NCBI GenBank assembly: GCA_030068145.1
Contig: JAPJBO010000920.1
Span: forward strand, 1 to 64,000
DNA from: Diplonema papillatum
Taxonomy: Eukaryota; Euglenozoa; Diplonemea; Diplonemida; Diplonemidae
DNA length: 64,000 bases
Direction: 5' to 3'
Under the pieces are notes generated by a model. It did not search any database. It was not told the DNA's origin and saw nothing but the letters and a program-made list of their open reading frames with translations. This document shows, one piece after another, positions 1 through 9,487 of this stretch. The position numbers were made by a program, and so were the translations under genes. Numbering within the stretch: position 1 is the first letter of the stretch; the number at the start of each line of letters is the position of its first letter.

Positions 1-3000
1 CCTCCGCGTTGCCATAAAGCCAAGCGGACGCATGTTGGGCGGAGCAGCTTTGGATCCGCGCCCGGACTTGGACCTGCTTCAGAGCCAGCGCCGACCCTTG
101 AAGCCGGCCTGACCTGCCCAGCTCCTCAGTCATCGAGATAAGGAGGGCCTTGCGTCGCTCGTCATGAACTGTCGCGGACCACACTTTCTGTCCACGTCCC
201 CCGTAGTTATCCCGTGCCTGCAGAACGTTCTGGATCTTCTCCAAAACGGATTCGAAGGGTGCAAGGCGCGGGTCTTCGAGGGACGCTAGGAAAGTGTCGT
301 CCTCGTCCAGAAGCATGGCGTGCGGCAGCACGTAGGGGGTCACCAGGGACGGGAGGCAAGCCTCGCCGTCAAAGGTAGCCGCGATGTGCGCGATCGCCGC
401 TGTGTCGGCGCAGGAGTGCAGGCCCAGGCCACCGAGCCTGACGGGAAGGGAAGCCAGAGCCCAGGCGGAAGCGTCCGTCTCGATGCCCGTGATCGTCGCC
501 AGGCAAGACTGCGTGGCCTGATCGATGCACGCGAAGTCGAAGACAGCCCCCACAGCGCGCATGAGGTGGACGACGCTGACGAAGCCGGCGCAGAACTTCA
601 GCAGAGTCAGAGCCACATGTGCGTCGGGGAGGGAGGCTATCATCCGCATCTTCCGCTCGGCGCTCTTGGCCGCTTCCTCCACGAAGGCGCGCATCGTCTC
701 GGGGGAACCGCAGGGGACGCCGAGGTGCTGGATATCGTCCAGCGGAAAAGTCTCGATGCCTTGCAGGGCCTCGGGGATTGTGGCGCCGGGGGCAACGGAC
801 AGCCTGCACTTCCCCCGGTTCAGACTGAGCCCGACCGCGGCCGCTCTGTCCTCGAAGCCCTGCAGCCAGTGACCGAGGGTGTCGAGCTCACCCCCAGCCG
901 CCCCGTCGTCCAGGAAGAACGTCAGGAGGTCAAGCCCCGCCTGGCTCAGCGCGCCATCCGTGGCCCTCGGGGCCGCCGGGGACCCCACCGGCGGCGGCGG
1001 TGGCACCGCTGGGTCCCCCGAACCTGGGGCCTGAGCCGGTTCTGGAGGGGTGGGCCGCCCCCCGGCGGCATCGAGAGGCTCCGGCTGGCCGAGCGACGCG
1101 GGGGCGGACTCGACGGGCGCCTGCGACGAAGCCGGGGCCGCCGGGACGGGTGGCTGCTCTCCGGGGTTCGGCGGCACGACGACATCGTGCATGACGAGGC
1201 TGAAGAGCAGCGGTCCCAAGGGGTCCCCTTGTTGGACTCCGCACTGGGAGGAGATACCCCGGTCGCCCACCACAAGCGCGGAGTGTTTCTCGTACGCCGC
1301 TAGTGCGTACCCCAACAGCTGGGGGGCGTGTCGGTTGACACTGCAGATGATCGCTTCCCGCCGCAGCGTGTTGAAGGCGTTCGCGAAGTCGATCTGCAGG
1401 ATGCCCCTGTCGACCACGTCCCTGTCGCGGTACAGGGCCGCAACCCTGCGGATGGCGTGCACGCCAGCGTCGGCCCCCGCCTTAACGCTGACTCCGACTT
1501 GCCCACTCCGCAGAAGGACGTTCGCTCCCAGGTCCTTGATCGCCCGGTCGGAAGCGAGGACCTTGCCGGCCACCCGTCGCAGGATCTCTCCACACGCAAT
1601 GGGCCTGATCCCGCCGGACTTCTTGACCAGCGGAACTAGCCTCGCCCCGAAGAGGTACGGTCGGGCGGCTGAAGCCACTCTGCCGGAAGAGAGGGCCCAG
1701 ACGGCGTCCGCCACTGCCTCTTTGAACGACCCGGAGACGTCCCACAGGTCGAGCAGGTGCTGCGCAGAGAGGCCGGACGGCCCAGCGGCGGTGCCCTTCG
1801 GCATCTTCTTCAGCACGCGGCGGATAACGCCCGGGGAGGGCCTCGCTACGGCCACGGGCCGCAAGCTGCGGTCGTCAGGCAACTCGGGGGCAGGGGGGTG
1901 CAGCTCCCTCAGGGCCGCCAGCGTGGCGTCGTCCGCCGGCGCAGTCTGCGCCGCGGAAAGCGCAGAGACGGCCCGCGAGTAGCATCGGTCGCGGGCCCGC
2001 CGGAGGACCTGCCGCACGGTGGCCCCGTCCAGGTCGTCCACGGACTCGACGTCCGTTTGCAGCTCGAGCCTGTTATCGGCGTCGTCTGCGACCGGGTAGG
2101 CTCGCCGGCGCGCGCGGCGATCGCCCTTCCCGGCTGAGACGGCCCGGGCCTCAGCCCACAGGGTCTCCAGCTGCCCCGCCCTCCAGAGGCGGACGCGGCG
2201 ACGGAGGGCCTCCGTCACCGCTTTCCGCCCCCCCCGGTGGGTAGCCGAGAGGACGAGGGGGGCGAAGGCGTAAGCCCGCAGCCACCCGGCATCATCGGTG
2301 GCTGCCCTGAGCACGGTCTCGAAGAGAGCTGAGACCTGCGGCTTCGCGGCCGCCGGCACCCGCTCCAGGGTGCGAATGCCGGCAGTCGCGACCTCCTCGA
2401 ACGAGAAGGGGATTGCGCCCCCTTGTTGTCCGTCCCGGCCTGCGGCACTGGGAGCGCCCCCGGATGGCTCCACGGGAGTCCGAGGCGGGACTGCCGCTGG
2501 CTCCCTCCCACCGGCCACGGCCTCCCGGTAGGCCCTGGAGCAGGGGCACCACATTCGGTGTCTCCCCCTCCGTTCCCCGGTCGTGCGGCAGATGCACACC
2601 GGCGCCGGTGCCCTCTGCGACCCCGCTGCGCTCTGCCGACCGGCCGCGCCCGGCCCCGTGCTGGCCGGCGCCGGTTCGGCGACCGTGGGGGCCGGGTCCT
2701 GGGCGTCGCTGACCGCCGGTCCTGGGTTGGGGTGGATGTCCCCATCCACGCAGAGATCATCTCCACCCCGCCCACGCGAAAGGACACAGACGGTCGCGGA
2801 GCTGCAGCCCCCCGAGGGGCCCCCCGGCAGCGGCCCCGGGTGGCGCTGGACGTCCCCGTCATCGCAGGGGTCGTCCCCCCCCCTCCCCAGGGAGACGTGC
2901 GTGTGCGGGGGCACCGGGGCGTGAGCGGCCCGGACGCTGTCCGGGAAGAGGACAGGCGTCAGGGACGCGGAGGACGAAGCCGGGGGACTTCGCCTCGCCG

Positions 3001-3124
3001 CCGTGCCTCTCCCCCGGCCGGCCGATGCTGGGGCCGGTCCTGGAGGGCTGCGCCGCCCAACCGCCAGCCGAGCGGCCAAGGCCCGGGCCGCCGCCGCTAT
3101 ACCCAAGCCCCGGCCTCGCCCCAT
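1..3124 (-). CDS. Reverse transcriptase polyprotein of a non-LTR retrotransposon (LINE A), C-terminus off the window
   Basis: Reading the minus strand from the ATG at 3122-3124 gives one uninterrupted frame of about 1,041 codons that is still open at base 1. The order is: basic, Ala/Arg/Pro-rich N-terminus; 2A-like motifs at residues 90-98 and 128-136; a cysteine cluster (C177, C179, C193, C195); then the RT domain with KGTAAGPSG, a RPIACGE segment, DFANAFN (579-585), QQGDPLGPLLF (about 629) and the catalytic FLDD box (about 738-741). A Pro-rich stretch of roughly 80 residues separates the QGDPLG block from FLDD, which is unusual. No AP endonuclease is seen in the N-terminal part, so a C-terminal endonuclease may lie beyond the window. 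An in-frame TAG lies near 3354, so the ATG at 3124 is the best start, although a longer non-AUG start cannot be excluded. The frame looks intact, suggesting a young copy. Clade unassigned. Confidence 0.85.
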   Translation of the reverse strand, partial: MGRGRGLGIAAAARALAARLAVGRRSPPGPAPASAGRGRGTAARRSPPASSSASLTPVLFPDSVRAAHAPVPPHTHVSLGRGGDDPCDDGDVQRHPGPLPGGPSGGCSSATVCVLSRGRGGDDLCVDGDIHPNPGPAVSDAQDPAPTVAEPAPASTGPGAAGRQSAAGSQRAPAPVCICRTTGERRGRHRMWCPCSRAYREAVAGGREPAAVPPRTPVEPSGGAPSAAGRDGQQGGAIPFSFEEVATAGIRTLERVPAAAKPQVSALFETVLRAATDDAGWLRAYAFAPLVLSATHRGGRKAVTEALRRRVRLWRAGQLETLWAEARAVSAGKGDRRARRRAYPVADDADNRLELQTDVESVDDLDGATVRQVLRRARDRCYSRAVSALSAAQTAPADDATLAALRELHPPAPELPDDRSLRPVAVARPSPGVIRRVLKKMPKGTAAGPSGLSAQHLLDLWDVSGSFKEAVADAVWALSSGRVASAARPYLFGARLVPLVKKSGGIRPIACGEILRRVAGKVLASDRAIKDLGANVLLRSGQVGVSVKAGADAGVHAIRRVAALYRDRDVVDRGILQIDFANAFNTLRREAIICSVNRHAPQLLGYALAAYEKHSALVVGDRGISSQCGVQQGDPLGPLLFSLVMHDVVVPPNPGEQPPVPAAPASSQAPVESAPASLGQPEPLDAAGGRPTPPEPAQAPGSGDPAVPPPPPVGSPAAPRATDGALSQAGLDLLTFFLDDGAAGGELDTLGHWLQGFEDRAAAVGLSLNRGKCRLSVAPGATIPEALQGIETFPLDDIQHLGVPCGSPETMRAFVEEAAKSAERKMRMIASLPDAHVALTLLKFCAGFVSVVHLMRAVGAVFDFACIDQATQSCLATITGIETDASAWALASLPVRLGGLGLHSCADTAAIAHIAATFDGEACLPSLVTPYVLPHAMLLDEDDTFLASLEDPRLAPFESVLEKIQNVLQARDNYGGRGQKVWSATVHDERRKALLISMTEELGRSGRLQGSALALKQVQVRARIQSCSAQHASAWLYGNAE
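2717..2743 (-). other. 2A-like ribosome-skipping motif (NPGP intact)
   Basis: In the LINE A frame these 27 bases encode GDIHPNPGP. The 2A consensus is D-V/I-E-x-N-P-G-P, so only the glutamate position differs (His). In known 2A peptides the ribosome skips the bond between the final Gly and Pro (here codons 2720-2722 and 2717-2719). 2A-like peptides are known at the N-termini of some non-LTR retrotransposon proteins. Activity here is inferred, not shown. Confidence 0.7.
2831..2857 (-). other. Degenerate second 2A-like motif
   Basis: The same frame encodes GDVQRHPGP 38 codons before the intact motif. The upstream contexts also match (RGGDDPCDD versus RGGDDLCVD), so the module looks tandemly duplicated. 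The essential Asn of NPGP is His here, which is expected to abolish skipping. Confidence 0.65.
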
Positions 3125-3299
3125 CCCGGCGAGCGGCTTCCGCCTGACGGAGGCCGGAGTCCCCACTGGCGACCGAGACGCCGGGCGCTTAGCAGGGGTC
3201 CCCGGTGTTCCGCAAACCGCGTTCAGCAAGTCCTGGCAAGCTTGGCTGACGGGTGGGCGCGGGTCCGGCGAGCCGGCTGCCCCCGCCGGGGTGTGAGCG

Positions 3300-3522
3300 T
3301 CGCCGGCCCTTTTTTTTTTTTTCCCGACGACAACTCGTGTCAGACTAGCCTACCCGAAGGCAGTTGATTTCTTTAGGCAAGGTTTCTCTGCCGGCGGAAG
3401 TTGTTTGGGTTAGCGTTCTTTTTTTTTTTTTTTTTTGAGGATGGACGGGTGACCCGCCCATCTAGACCGGCGTATAAATCCCTGGTTGGGGAGGGGCCAG
3501 TGAGTGAGTGAGAGTGAGAAAC
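3300..3522. other. Leader/junction sequence with T-tracts
   Basis: No ORF continues here. A run of 13 T lies at 3310-3322 and a longer T run near 3419-3436. The longer run could be the poly(A) tail of a minus-strand insertion ending here. A TATAAA sits near 3474 on the plus strand and a short GAGT microsatellite at about 3500-3518. Promoter function is only a possibility. Confidence 0.3.
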
Positions 3523-4262
3523 AAGCACCGTCCATCCGCTGCTCAGAAGAGCCGCGTCTGGAACAGGTCAGGCGTTACTAGCCTATTTGCGCCAAGAGAC
3601 ACGCGCACGAGTGACAGGTCCACAGGTTAGGGGTTAGGAGGGAGTGGGGGGGGGGGCGGATGATAAAATTGTGACGAAAAAGAGTTTCGTTAGCTTGGCA
3701 TGCCCTCGAGGACCGTCGTGGGTGTGTTTGGGCCTGGGCTGTTGACGGCTTTGTCGCTCGGGTTCTGCCTGCGCTACGACTTGCTCCGTGGTTTCGAGCG
3801 GCACTGCGCGTTGCTCGTCGTGCTTTTGCTCGTGCTGAACTCGTTGCCGTGTTGGCGTTCAATACGCGACGAACCTTTGCAACGACGCGCTGAGTGCCCT
3901 CACCGAGCTGTTCCGGCTGCGAGCTGGGGAAGGGACGAGGGGGGATACTGGTTGTCTTGTGTTAAAATTGTGACGAAAAAGAGATGTTTCGTTAGCGTGG
4001 CTTGCCCTCGAGGACCGTCGTGGGTGCGTTCGGCCCTGATCGGAGTCTGGGCTGTGGACGGCTGTGTCGCTCGGGTTCTGCCTGCGCTACGACTTGCTCC
4101 GTGGTTGCGAGCGGCACTGCGCATTGTTCGTCGTGCTTTTGCTCGTGCTGAACTCGTTGCCGTGTTGGCGTTCAATGCGCAACGAACCTTTGCAACAACG
4201 TGGTGCTGAGTGCCCTCACCGTGCTGTTCCAGCTGCGAGCTGGGGAAGGGACGAGGGGTGAT
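3523..4262 (+). repeat. Dispersed repeat family R1, internally duplicated with a ~302-bp period
   Basis: The block starting CAAGCACCGTCCATCC contains two diverged units; the marker CCCTCGAGGACCGTCG occurs near 3703 and 4005. An inverted copy with the same two-unit structure lies at 36784-37522. Both copies have a tetranucleotide microsatellite at the CAAGCACC edge. ORFs in this block are not conserved in frame between units, so I treat it as non-coding repeat, possibly UTR or LTR-like sequence of an unidentified element. Confidence 0.7.
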
Positions 4263-4274
4263 ACTGATATTGGT

Positions 4275-4620
4275 TGTTCGGGACTCGTTGACGGGAGGAG
4301 TCCGAGTGGGGAAGGACAACAACCAAGTGCTGGCACCGACTCCCCTTTAGGGCCTTACAGCCGGGTTCCGAGTGGTGTTCAGCAGCCGTGCGGCGTGTCA
4401 GTGTGTACACATGGGTGTTCCAGGCGGGGTTGCGAGGCTCCGCGGAGATAACGTTCGCCACTTAAGATCATGTACTATGATGTAGGCACCGACCCTCCCC
4501 TTTAGGGCCTTTTGTAACAGCCGGGTTCCGAGTGGTGCTTACTGGAGCGCAGCAGACTGAACTGTACGCTCTTGATATGAGTCTTGTGTGCCGTACTAAT
4601 TAGACGTGTGCACGTTTGTT
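4275..4620. repeat. Short duplicated block with no gene
   Basis: The segment CCCCTTTAGGGCC followed by CAGCCGGGTTCCGAGTGGTG occurs twice, near 4345 and 4498, about 150 bp apart. Nothing coding is recognised. Confidence 0.5.
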
Positions 4621-4636
4621 CCAAATAAGAAAAAAA

Positions 4637-5098
4637 GACGAATGCACATTTCGATCCAGCGGTTTGCCTGCATCTCTTCTAGCGTTGTTGGACGCGGAGC
4701 CTCAGTCGGGCTGCGCGGGGCGGTGCGGCGTCGTCCGGCGTCGATGGTGTCGTGCTGCGAACTGCGAGAGCACCGTGGCAGATGACGGTTTCAGGTTGGC
4801 CAGCGCGGGAGACCCCAGGCACCGGAGGTCCCCTGCATCGGGCTGCAGTCGCTCTAGTCTCGGAAAAGACGAATGCACATTTCGATCCAGCGGTTTGCCT
4901 GCATCTCTTCTAGCGTTGTTGGACGCGGAGCCTCAGTCGGGCTGCGCGGGGCGGTGCGGCGTCATCCGGCGTCGACGGTGTCGTGCTGCGAGCTGCGAGA
5001 GCACCGTGGCAGATGACGGTTTCAGGTTGGCCGGCGCGGGAGACCCCAGGCACCGGCGGTCCCCTGCATCGGGCTGCAGTCGCTGCGTGGGTGGGTGG
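4637..5098. repeat. 231-bp tandem duplication in the LINE B 3' region
   Basis: Two copies (about 4637-4867 and 4868-5098) are nearly identical, both beginning GACGAATGCACATTTCG and ending in GGGCTGCAGTCGCT. They lie directly 3' of the LINE B ORF2 stop on the minus strand and so are probably its 3' UTR. Confidence 0.75.
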
Positions 5099-5109
5099 GC
5101 CACGTTGCC

Positions 5110-8100
5110 TCACATGATGGGCACGAGCCCGTACTCGTGGTTCGGGGGGGCTTCGTCAGTGTCAGACTCCACAAGGACTTGGAAGGGTGGGAGGGCGCCG
5201 GCTCTCTGTAGGTAGAACAGGGCGTGTTCGGGATGGACGAAAAGGTAGAACCAGAGGGATTCGATCGGGCCACCTGGGTCCTTTTTGATCCGCCTCGTGA
5301 TCTCATGTCGCATCGCCGCCCTAAGGGGTGCCGTAATTAGGTCACGGCAGTGCACGAACAAGTGCAGCAGGGGGCTGGTAGAGCGGACCCCGCAGACCGG
5401 ACACGGGAGGAAGTGAGTCTGCAACTCGTCCTCGCTGAAGGAGCGCCAGTCCGTGGCGTACAGCGTCATGATCAGGCGGTGGTGCCCGGTCCTCAGCTGG
5501 CGCACTTCGCGTTCAGCCCTCGGCGTGAGATGACGGCGTCGGGGGATCGGCCGGCCGTGAACAATCCGGGCAAACGGTGAGAGGTTCCCGTGGGCGTTCG
5601 CACGCTCGAACGCTTCCTTGGCGCCTGCCTCGCTGCTGTCCAGTCGCAGGTACGTCCGATAGCGGCAGACTGCACCAGCGACGGTTAGCGGGTAGGGCTC
5701 GGGGTGATCCGCGGAAGAGGCTCCCGCGGCCCGTCGGCACTCGAGTGCTGCTGCTTTGGCCAGCACGTCCGCCGCGTCGTTGCCTTCCAGTCCACAGTGC
5801 CCGTACACGAAGTGTAAGGTGACGAGGTATCCCTTCGCCTCCAATTCCGACAGATTTGTCCAGCACTCTATCGCCAGTGGTTCGACTTGAGAATGGGGGC
5901 CGGCGCTGAGAGTTTTTAGAAACGACTGGGAGTCGCTCAGGACGAGGATGTGGAGGGGGCGGGGCGTCGGGGCGAGATGCTGTCGGAGAAACACAAGGGC
6001 CGTGTAAAGGGCGACCTGTTCTGCGCGGTAGCTGTGGACGTGCTTGCCTACCGGGCATGATCGGGTAGTCGTGTGCCGATTTCCGATGGCTGTCTTCAAG
6101 TCAGCGACGTCGCGCAGGCTGGGCGTGATCGACGGTTCGAACACGAAGTACAAACCGGCACCGCCCCACGTTGTTTTGTCCGCGTAGCGTTTCAACCATG
6201 GGCGATGTCGCTCGTCCCACCTGTCGGCTATCGAGGGCGGCGGCTGGGGCGGGGGGGCACCGTCGAGCACCGAGCCGTCTATCCACGCTGAGCAGTCCGG
6301 CGGCTCGAGCCGGTTCAGCCGGTTTACGACAATGCGCCTCTTCTCAGCAGCCGAGTCACCCTTCTTCCCCGGCAGGGTGGCGACGATCGTCACTTTGGGA
6401 CTCGGCGTCCATGGGGCAAACGGGTTGAAAACGAATGCCTCTCGTTTGCACTCGACCGTTCCGGCCTTCTCGCACAGGGTGTCGTAGCTGCGCCTCAGAG
6501 TCGTGTTCATGGCGAGGTCGTTCCGCCAGAGCGTGCACCGGAGTCGCATCCTCTCACGCAGAGCGGCGATACGGAGATTCGCTATCGCTCGGAGCGGCAG
6601 AATCCCGGATTCCTGCTGCGCCGAAAAATCCGAGGTGTTCTTCCTGCACCCGAGGAGAATGACCTGGGCGCGCCGGTGCAGCCGCTCGAGCGTCGTGACC
6701 AGGGGGGATGTGGACCGAAGGAGGTATGGGCCGTAGACCGACAGGGCATACGTATACGTCGGCAGGACGTACGTCAGATACAGCGTGCGCAGCGTACACG
6801 AGTTACATCCGAACGACTTTCCGGAAAGGTGACGCAGGAAATTCATCTTCAAAGAAAACTTGTCGACGACGCGTTGCATGTGGGGGACGAACGTGAGCTC
6901 CGAGTCTATGACCAGGCCAAGGAGCTTGGTCTTGTCGACCCAGCGTAGGGCGTCGGCTACTCGGATGGTCACCAGGCGGTTTTTGGTGGCGTCCTTGTCG
7001 CCGCCATTTTTCTCGTCGACTGAGACGATCAGCTTGCCGTGGTGTTGGTGCCAGGGCGAGCGCTCATCCGGTTCCAGGAACTTCCAGGTCGACCTCGACT
7101 TCAACGCTATAACGTAGTCGTCAGGGACCAGAACATCGACCGCTGTGGCGTTGAATCTCGTCGTGACAGGATAGGGCTCAGGGGCACCCGGGTCCCGGAA
7201 GAGGACACCCTCTGTCTTCAGTTTAGACAGGTGCATCTTGGCTTTGAACGTCCACTCCTCGACCACATCCACAACCTCCTGCGTGTACTTCTCAAGTTGA
7301 AAGTGGGACGGGGATGAGACGACGACGCCATCATCGTCGGCAAAGAGCGAGAAGTTGATCCAGGATCGACTCTCAGAATCAGCAACGATACGCTTGTTGA
7401 GAGCTTCAAGCGAGGTGCCTAGGTCGTCAATGTGGTACAGGAAGAGAACCGGCCCGAGGACGGTTCCCTGGGGTACGCCGTGCTTCAGGTGGAACTTTTT
7501 GCCGGTAGCGCCATCGACTTTGAAAGCTGCCTGCCTGTTTCGCAAGAAGGACTCGAGCCATACAAGGAACTTAGGAGGGACACCCTTACTCTGCATAGCG
7601 TCAAGCAGGAGGGCGTGGTCGACGGTGTCAAAGGCGTTTGCCAGGTCGAACGAGAGAAGGCAGACACGTCGGAAGGTCGGTCCGGCGCAGTCAATCGTTG
7701 TCACGATGGAGTAGAGCTGCTCCTCGGTTCCGCGTTGTCTACGGAAGCCGCCCTGCCGAGCACAGAAAGGTAGGACCTGCGTCACACTGTCGTTCTCCGT
7801 CAGAAAGACCAGCCGGTTCTTGACAATCACCTCCATCAGCTTAGAGGTAACGCTCGTCAGAGAGATCGGGCGGTAACCCTCGGGTAGGGAGTGGTCCCTG
7901 CCTGGCTTCGCGGCGGGAATGACATGGGCATCACGCCAGGAGTCCGGGACGAACCCCTCATCCCAAGAAATGTTGAGGAGCTCGAGGACCAGACGCTTGG
8001 CCCCTCCGTCCAGCCGCGACAGGAACTCAGAACAGATGCCGTCCGGGTCGAGGGACGTTTTCGGGTCGAGGTCCTTCAGGGCACGATCGAGCTCATCCTC

Positions 8101-9447
8101 GGTTATAGGCCCGCAGCCAATGTCGTCGTCGGATGGGCGCTTCTTCGGAGCCCATCGGTGGGAGGGAACAGCGCTAGCGCCCCCACATACGGACTCGAGG
8201 TGCCGTCCGAAGAGCTCGGCTTTGCCTTTGGCGTCGACACAGAAAGCTTTGCCGTTCCACAGCGGGGGGATGGATTGGTGCTGTCCTCCCCTGCCGTCAA
8301 GCATCCGCACCTGGCGGAAAAGGAGAGCTACACCAGTGCACCGGTTGATCCGGACGGCAATCTTATCCCAGTGGCTGGTCTTAGCCCGCGTGGCAGCCTC
8401 GCTGAATTGGGACAACTTTTCGAGATGTGCGCAGATCTTGTCCGGAGAGTCGGGTTCTGCCTGCAACTCAGCAAACGCGGTGGCTTTTTCGCGTTCCAGG
8501 ACGGTGAGTTCCGGGGTCCACCAGGCTTTGTACGCGCGGCGGCCCTGGGTGTGCTTAGGCACAAAATCGTGAATGGCCCGGCGGAAACAGGAAGCGATGC
8601 GTTTGGCGAACTGGGTGTTGGTCGCCGGTCTGTTGGCGAGAAGGGCTGCGCTGTCAGACTCTAACCGGATCATCATCTCTTCCCAGTCTGCCCGTTTCCA
8701 TGAAAACCATTTCGGCCGAGGGGCACGAGGCTGCCTGTACCCCCTCGGAACTTCGAAGGCGATCGGATAATGATCGGACTTCCATGAGTCTAGTCTCCTC
8801 CAGTTCAGGACGAGACCGGGAGTGCGGGAAGTGATGACTACATCGGGGGAAGAGTCTCGAATTCCCGGCCTCGGCAGCATCGTGTGGACCGCGGGGTTGT
8901 TGCAAACCATCGCCGACACTTCGACAAGCCAGTCCTTCAAGTTGCGTCCGCCCGCGTTGATAGCCCCGTGGGACCAGTCCGGGTGGTGGGTGTTGAGGTC
9001 CCCGGCAATGATGACGGTGTCGTCCATCGGAAAGGGCTCCATGTCGAGGTTTGCGTGGGAGGATTTCGGCGGTGGGTGGTACACGTTGTAGACCTTCAGC
9101 GACGGGAGACCGATGCGGGAGATCTCAACTGCCACGCATTCCGTTGTTGTATTTTGCAACCAGGCGGGAACAGGGATCTCTTTCACGTGTAGGTTGGCCT
9201 TGACGAAAATTATGACACCTCCGCCTTTCACGCCGCCACCCCGATCCCGCCGAAAAACTCTGTAGCCGTAGAGGACTGGTGGAGGTGACCGGTGCGTCAA
9301 CCAGGTCTCCTGCAGGAGGATCACGTCCGGTTCGTGCGGGGTATGGGCGGCTACGCCTCTGCTGATGTTTTCCTCGCCTTGTGACAAATTCTCACGAGCG
9401 AAGAAAGAGCCACAGTTGAACGAGACGAAGGATAACACCGTGAGCAA
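5110..9447 (-). CDS. LINE B ORF2: AP endonuclease / reverse transcriptase / RNase H protein
   Basis: About 1,445 residues. APE-type endonuclease at residues 1-235: FNC with N11, QETW with E47, GDLN (149-152), SPDVVIT (200-206) and SDH (224-226). RT in the middle: GYRPISLTS, SFDLANAFDTVDH, GVPQGTVLGPVLF and the FADD box near residue 702. RNase H near 1053-1240: IDGS, the RAEQ glutamate, LSDSQS near 1171 and GHCGLEGNDAAD. A CPVC...H...HC knuckle lies near 1345-1365. The product would nick target DNA, reverse transcribe the element RNA and degrade it in the hybrid. The frame begins with a TTG codon at 9447; the first in-frame ATG falls inside the endonuclease (about residue 136), so translation probably depends on ORF1 (frameshift or reinitiation). 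Confidence 0.92.
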   Translation of the reverse strand: MLTVLSFVSFNCGSFFARENLSQGEENISRGVAAHTPHEPDVILLQETWLTHRSPPPVLYGYRVFRRDRGGGVKGGGVIIFVKANLHVKEIPVPAWLQNTTTECVAVEISRIGLPSLKVYNVYHPPPKSSHANLDMEPFPMDDTVIIAGDLNTHHPDWSHGAINAGGRNLKDWLVEVSAMVCNNPAVHTMLPRPGIRDSSPDVVITSRTPGLVLNWRRLDSWKSDHYPIAFEVPRGYRQPRAPRPKWFSWKRADWEEMMIRLESDSAALLANRPATNTQFAKRIASCFRRAIHDFVPKHTQGRRAYKAWWTPELTVLEREKATAFAELQAEPDSPDKICAHLEKLSQFSEAATRAKTSHWDKIAVRINRCTGVALLFRQVRMLDGRGGQHQSIPPLWNGKAFCVDAKGKAELFGRHLESVCGGASAVPSHRWAPKKRPSDDDIGCGPITEDELDRALKDLDPKTSLDPDGICSEFLSRLDGGAKRLVLELLNISWDEGFVPDSWRDAHVIPAAKPGRDHSLPEGYRPISLTSVTSKLMEVIVKNRLVFLTENDSVTQVLPFCARQGGFRRQRGTEEQLYSIVTTIDCAGPTFRRVCLLSFDLANAFDTVDHALLLDAMQSKGVPPKFLVWLESFLRNRQAAFKVDGATGKKFHLKHGVPQGTVLGPVLFLYHIDDLGTSLEALNKRIVADSESRSWINFSLFADDDGVVVSSPSHFQLEKYTQEVVDVVEEWTFKAKMHLSKLKTEGVLFRDPGAPEPYPVTTRFNATAVDVLVPDDYVIALKSRSTWKFLEPDERSPWHQHHGKLIVSVDEKNGGDKDATKNRLVTIRVADALRWVDKTKLLGLVIDSELTFVPHMQRVVDKFSLKMNFLRHLSGKSFGCNSCTLRTLYLTYVLPTYTYALSVYGPYLLRSTSPLVTTLERLHRRAQVILLGCRKNTSDFSAQQESGILPLRAIANLRIAALRERMRLRCTLWRNDLAMNTTLRRSYDTLCEKAGTVECKREAFVFNPFAPWTPSPKVTIVATLPGKKGDSAAEKRRIVVNRLNRLEPPDCSAWIDGSVLDGAPPPQPPPSIADRWDERHRPWLKRYADKTTWGGAGLYFVFEPSITPSLRDVADLKTAIGNRHTTTRSCPVGKHVHSYRAEQVALYTALVFLRQHLAPTPRPLHILVLSDSQSFLKTLSAGPHSQVEPLAIECWTNLSELEAKGYLVTLHFVYGHCGLEGNDAADVLAKAAALECRRAAGASSADHPEPYPLTVAGAVCRYRTYLRLDSSEAGAKEAFERANAHGNLSPFARIVHGRPIPRRRHLTPRAEREVRQLRTGHHRLIMTLYATDWRSFSEDELQTHFLPCPVCGVRSTSPLLHLFVHCRDLITAPLRAAMRHEITRRIKKDPGGPIESLWFYLFVHPEHALFYLQRAGALPPFQVLVESDTDEAPPNHEYGLVPIM

Positions 9448-9487
9448 GCCCGCGCCGCCGAGGGGGGGTGTACTCGCCAGACGATTT

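Noticed and set aside
320..1982. Plus-strand ORFs of 310-327 codons near the left edge
   Set aside because: Shadows of the LINE A reverse transcriptase frame; no domains of their own.
2423..3367. 314-codon plus-strand ORF opposite LINE A
   Set aside because: It is the GC-rich shadow of the minus-strand frame that carries the 2A-like and RT motifs.
4616..5215. 199-codon ORF with an internal repeat
   Set aside because: The internal repeat is simply the 231-bp (77-codon) DNA duplication in the LINE B 3' region.
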